From Prevotellaceae bacterium UBA7017 (GTDB taxonomy: Bacteria > Bacteroidota > Bacteroidia > Bacteroidales > Bacteroidaceae), in the NCBI GenBank assembly GCA_002449535.1, contig DJWZ01000020.1, forward strand, positions 1 to 8,208: a stretch of 8,208 bases of DNA, written 5' to 3'. The position numbers and the translations under genes were made by a program. Below are positions 6,512 through 8,208 of this stretch, piece after piece (position 1 is the stretch's first letter; every line of letters starts with the position of its first letter). Below the pieces are notes generated by a model, which saw only the letters and a list, made by a program, of their open reading frames with translations, was not told where the DNA came from and ran no database searches.

Positions 6512-7450
6512 ATGAAAAAGATTTCGGAAATATTGAAATATGCATCTTGCTTTGCGTTGTCATTGATGCTTATGACAAGTTGTGACAAGGAGGCAGATAA
6601 GTTAAAGATTGAGACAGAGACCCTGAGTTATTCAGGTACATTCTATATGTACATGCATTCTACAGACATGTTGAGCTCTGAGGAGGAGTTGTTTAACATT
6701 GATATAGATACTGTACCAGGAAATATTACTATTGATGCTTCCAGTGAGGGATATTCGGTTGTAAAATTTGTACCTGGACGTGAGATACGTTTGACAACTT
6801 CTTTCTTGCAAGAAAAAGAAGGACATACCCATAAAGTTCCTATGGGAATATATATGGAAAGTCCGGTTACCCGGTTATACAATGCAGTAATTGAAGATGC
6901 CAATGTAACAGATGAGGAGAAGAGTAAATTGGAAGAAATTCTCATCAGCATAAAAGATACAATGACAATAGCACCTTTTACAACTTCAAGAGTTCCATTG
7001 ATTCAACAGGGTGCTGCCATTGTTACTTATGATATCGAGCAGAATTCCTTCTATAGCTCTTATACCCTTGGAGATGTAGCATATTCACACAAGAGTAATA
7101 TTTCTACGGCTATAAAGTATGTATCGGAGAATCTTCTTTCCAAGATGGCATCAAAGACAATTGCAGAAGCTGCTATCCAGAAAATTCGTTCCATTGCTTC
7201 GTCAACTACTGGAAAGATGAGCGACACTTGGGGCAGGCTGTCATTCCAGTACATGAACAGTTACTGTGATTATGAAATGCAAATAAAATCAGAGGAAGAA
7301 CGTCCTAACGAGATGCTCATAAATATTTCTAAAGTGTTATATGGTGAAGACGAGAATGGCAAGCCGTACAAAGATCTATGGCTCGTAATAGATTACATAG
7401 GACACATGGGAGATTCTTCTTTTGATTGGGAAGAAAGAAGAGAAGAGTGA
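6512..7450 (+). CDS. Lipoprotein of unknown function, probable partner of the PAP2-barrel protein
   Basis: A 312-residue protein whose gene starts 13 bases after the PAP2-barrel stop, with no terminator or promoter between, so it is probably co-transcribed. The N-terminus (KK, hydrophobic core, LMLMTSC) is a lipoprotein signal with lipidated C24. The following DKEAD is rich in acidic residues, which in Bacteroidota can act as a surface-export signal; outer-leaflet exposure is therefore possible but inferred. The body starts with strand-rich sequence (ETLSYSGTFYMYMHSTD, GNITIDASSEGYSVVKF), then has an amphipathic helical stretch near 195-240 (STAIKYVSENLLSKMA, IAEAAIQKIRSIA) and an acidic end (DWEERREE). 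No catalytic motif or recognised family was seen. A binding or scaffold role next to the phosphatase is a guess from position. Confidence 0.8.
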   Translation: MKKISEILKYASCFALSLMLMTSCDKEADKLKIETETLSYSGTFYMYMHSTDMLSSEEELFNIDIDTVPGNITIDASSEGYSVVKFVPGREIRLTTSFLQEKEGHTHKVPMGIYMESPVTRLYNAVIEDANVTDEEKSKLEEILISIKDTMTIAPFTTSRVPLIQQGAAIVTYDIEQNSFYSSYTLGDVAYSHKSNISTAIKYVSENLLSKMASKTIAEAAIQKIRSIASSTTGKMSDTWGRLSFQYMNSYCDYEMQIKSEEERPNEMLINISKVLYGEDENGKPYKDLWLVIDYIGHMGDSSFDWEERREE

Positions 7451-7520
7451 AAATAAATGCAAAATTCACTTTGCAAAATGTCGTAAAATAAAGCAAAATC
7501 CTTGCTTTGTGTCATAAAAA
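7451..7520. other. Short AT-rich intergenic stretch with small hairpins
   Basis: Between the lipoprotein stop and the terminator lie two short inverted repeats: TGCAAA/TTTGCA (7458-7463 with 7470-7475) and AAAGCAA/TTGCTTT (7490-7496 with 7502-7508). GCAAAAT recurs at 7459, 7473 and 7493. Neither hairpin has a following T-run, so they are not terminators. They may be chance features of AT-rich DNA or mRNA 3'-end structure. Confidence 0.35.
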
Positions 7521-7555
7521 GTCCTCGGAATGTTCTTATTTTCGAGGACTTTTTT
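7518..7555 (+). terminator. Terminator of the PAP2-barrel/lipoprotein operon
   Basis: GTCCTCG (7521-7527) pairs perfectly with CGAGGAC (7543-7549). The stem can extend inward by GAA/TTT and outward by A-T pairs, and six T follow (7550-7555). Preceding A residues (7516-7520) could let it work on both strands. Its T-run abuts the pckA -7 box. Confidence 0.85.
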
Positions 7556-7556
7556 G

Positions 7557-7564
7557 TACCTTTG
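7557..7564 (+). promoter_or_regulatory. -7 box of the pckA promoter
   Basis: TACCTTTG matches TAnnTTTG, with the start of transcription expected near 7570 and a leader of about 33 bases before ATG 7604. No clear TTTG -33 element lies 19-21 bases upstream, because that interval is occupied by the terminator hairpin. The leader is A-rich before the start (ATAAGAAAAAAGTATAATT), without a Shine-Dalgarno sequence. Confidence 0.6.
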
Positions 7565-7603
7565 CGCCAAATTCGCATTTTTTAATAAGAAAAAAGTATA
7601 ATT

Positions 7604-8208
7604 ATGGCAACACTTGATTTAACAAAGTATGGCATCACTGGCTCAACAGTGATAGCACACAATCCTTCGTATGAGACTCTGTTTGCAGAGGAGACAAAGG
7701 CTGGCTTGACTGGCTATGACAAGGGTCAGAACACTGAACTGAACGCTGTTAACGTAATGACAGGTATCTACACAGGTCGTTCTCCTAAGGACAAGTATAT
7801 CGTTGACGATGCTCAGAGCCACGATAAGGTATGGTGGACAACAGAAGAATATAAGAATGACAACCACCCAATGTCTGAAGAGGTTTGGGCAAGTGTAAAA
7901 GATATCGCTATCAAGGAGCTCTGCAACAAGAACCTTTATGTTGTTGACGCTTTCTGTGGCGCTAACGAAGCTACTCGCCTTGCTGTCCGTTTCATCGTTG
8001 AGGTTGCTTGGCAGGCTCATTTCGTTACAAATATGTTCATTCAGCCAACAAAGGAAGAGCTGGAGAAGTTTGAACCTAACTTCGTAATCTACAACGCTTC
8101 TAAGGCAAAGGTTGAAAACTACAAGGAACTCGGTCTTAACTCTGAGACTTGTGTTGCATTTAATACCACAAGCCGTGAGCAGGTTATCATCAACACATGG
8201 TATGGTGG
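7604..8208 (+). CDS. pckA: Phosphoenolpyruvate carboxykinase (ATP), 3'-truncated by window edge
   Basis: The first 201 residues of about 535 are visible, from ATG 7604 (MATLDLTKYGITG). PckA interconverts oxaloacetate + ATP with PEP + CO2 + ADP in the cytosol; in succinate-producing Bacteroidota it often runs in the carboxylating direction to feed the fumarate branch. Recognition rests on the substrate-binding loop YTGRSPKDK (56-64, R59 being the conserved Arg), on LYVVDAFCGA (111-120), on the FVTNMFIQP strand (140-148) and on the start of the INTWYGG motif (196-202) at the window edge, whose Tyr is part of the active site. The nucleotide-binding P-loop and metal ligands lie downstream, outside the window. 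Codon choice is strongly biased, as expected for an abundant enzyme. It has its own promoter and is unrelated to the upstream operon. Confidence 0.96.
   Translation, partial: MATLDLTKYGITGSTVIAHNPSYETLFAEETKAGLTGYDKGQNTELNAVNVMTGIYTGRSPKDKYIVDDAQSHDKVWWTTEEYKNDNHPMSEEVWASVKDIAIKELCNKNLYVVDAFCGANEATRLAVRFIVEVAWQAHFVTNMFIQPTKEELEKFEPNFVIYNASKAKVENYKELGLNSETCVAFNTTSREQVIINTWYG

Noticed and set aside
7458..7508. Terminator hairpins directly after the lipoprotein gene
   Set aside because: The stems are short and AT-rich and no T-run follows; the strong hairpin at 7518-7555 is the better terminator.
7643..8020. 125-codon minus-strand open frame
   Set aside because: It is antisense to pckA, whose identity is certain; no domain features.
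1..8208. Insertion sequence, phage, tRNA or rRNA genes
   Set aside because: No transposase, integrase, terminal inverted repeats or structured RNA genes were seen; gene content and codon style look uniform across the window.

Overview
The window reads as a chromosomal segment from a member of the Bacteroidota, most likely Bacteroidales and plausibly the Prevotella group. The evidence is: promoters of the TTTG/TAnnTTTG type, AT-rich leaders without clear Shine-Dalgarno sequences, secreted beta-barrel proteins ending in F or FAL, a lipoprotein with acidic residues after the lipobox Cys, and a FeoB followed by a tiny Cys-rich membrane protein. The genus is inference from overall look, not from a search.

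Layout. 1-2175 (+) is the 3' part of feoB, the ferrous iron transporter; the frame is open to the window edge, so its N-terminus lies upstream. It overlaps by 4 bases (ATGA) with a 43-residue FeoB-associated Cys-rich membrane protein (2172-2303). After a 176-base gap with a well-formed promoter comes a small outer-membrane beta-barrel protein of the PorT-like class (2480-3037). This gene converges on a minus-strand secreted histidine acid phosphatase (3320-4654). The 282-base gap between them holds three terminator-like hairpins, two of them near-identical copies serving opposite strands, and a three-unit 21-bp tandem repeat. A 137-base AT-rich region with back-to-back promoters separates the phosphatase from a divergent pair: a secreted PAP2 phosphatase carrying a C-terminal beta-barrel-like half (4792-6498) and, 13 bases later, a lipoprotein of unknown function (6512-7450). 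After a terminator fused to a promoter, the ATP-dependent PEP carboxykinase gene pckA begins (7604) and runs off the window.

How they may work together. The feo pair handles Fe(II) uptake across the inner membrane. The two divergent phosphatase loci both encode exported phosphomonoesterase-type enzymes, suggesting envelope phosphate salvage or lipid/LPS phosphate trimming; the lipoprotein is probably co-transcribed with the PAP2-barrel protein and may be its envelope partner. pckA belongs to central metabolism (PEP/oxaloacetate interconversion) and is unrelated. Most of the window is ordinary core genome. The best candidates for something less described are the PAP2-barrel fusion with its lipoprotein and the repeat-bearing convergent intergenic region.
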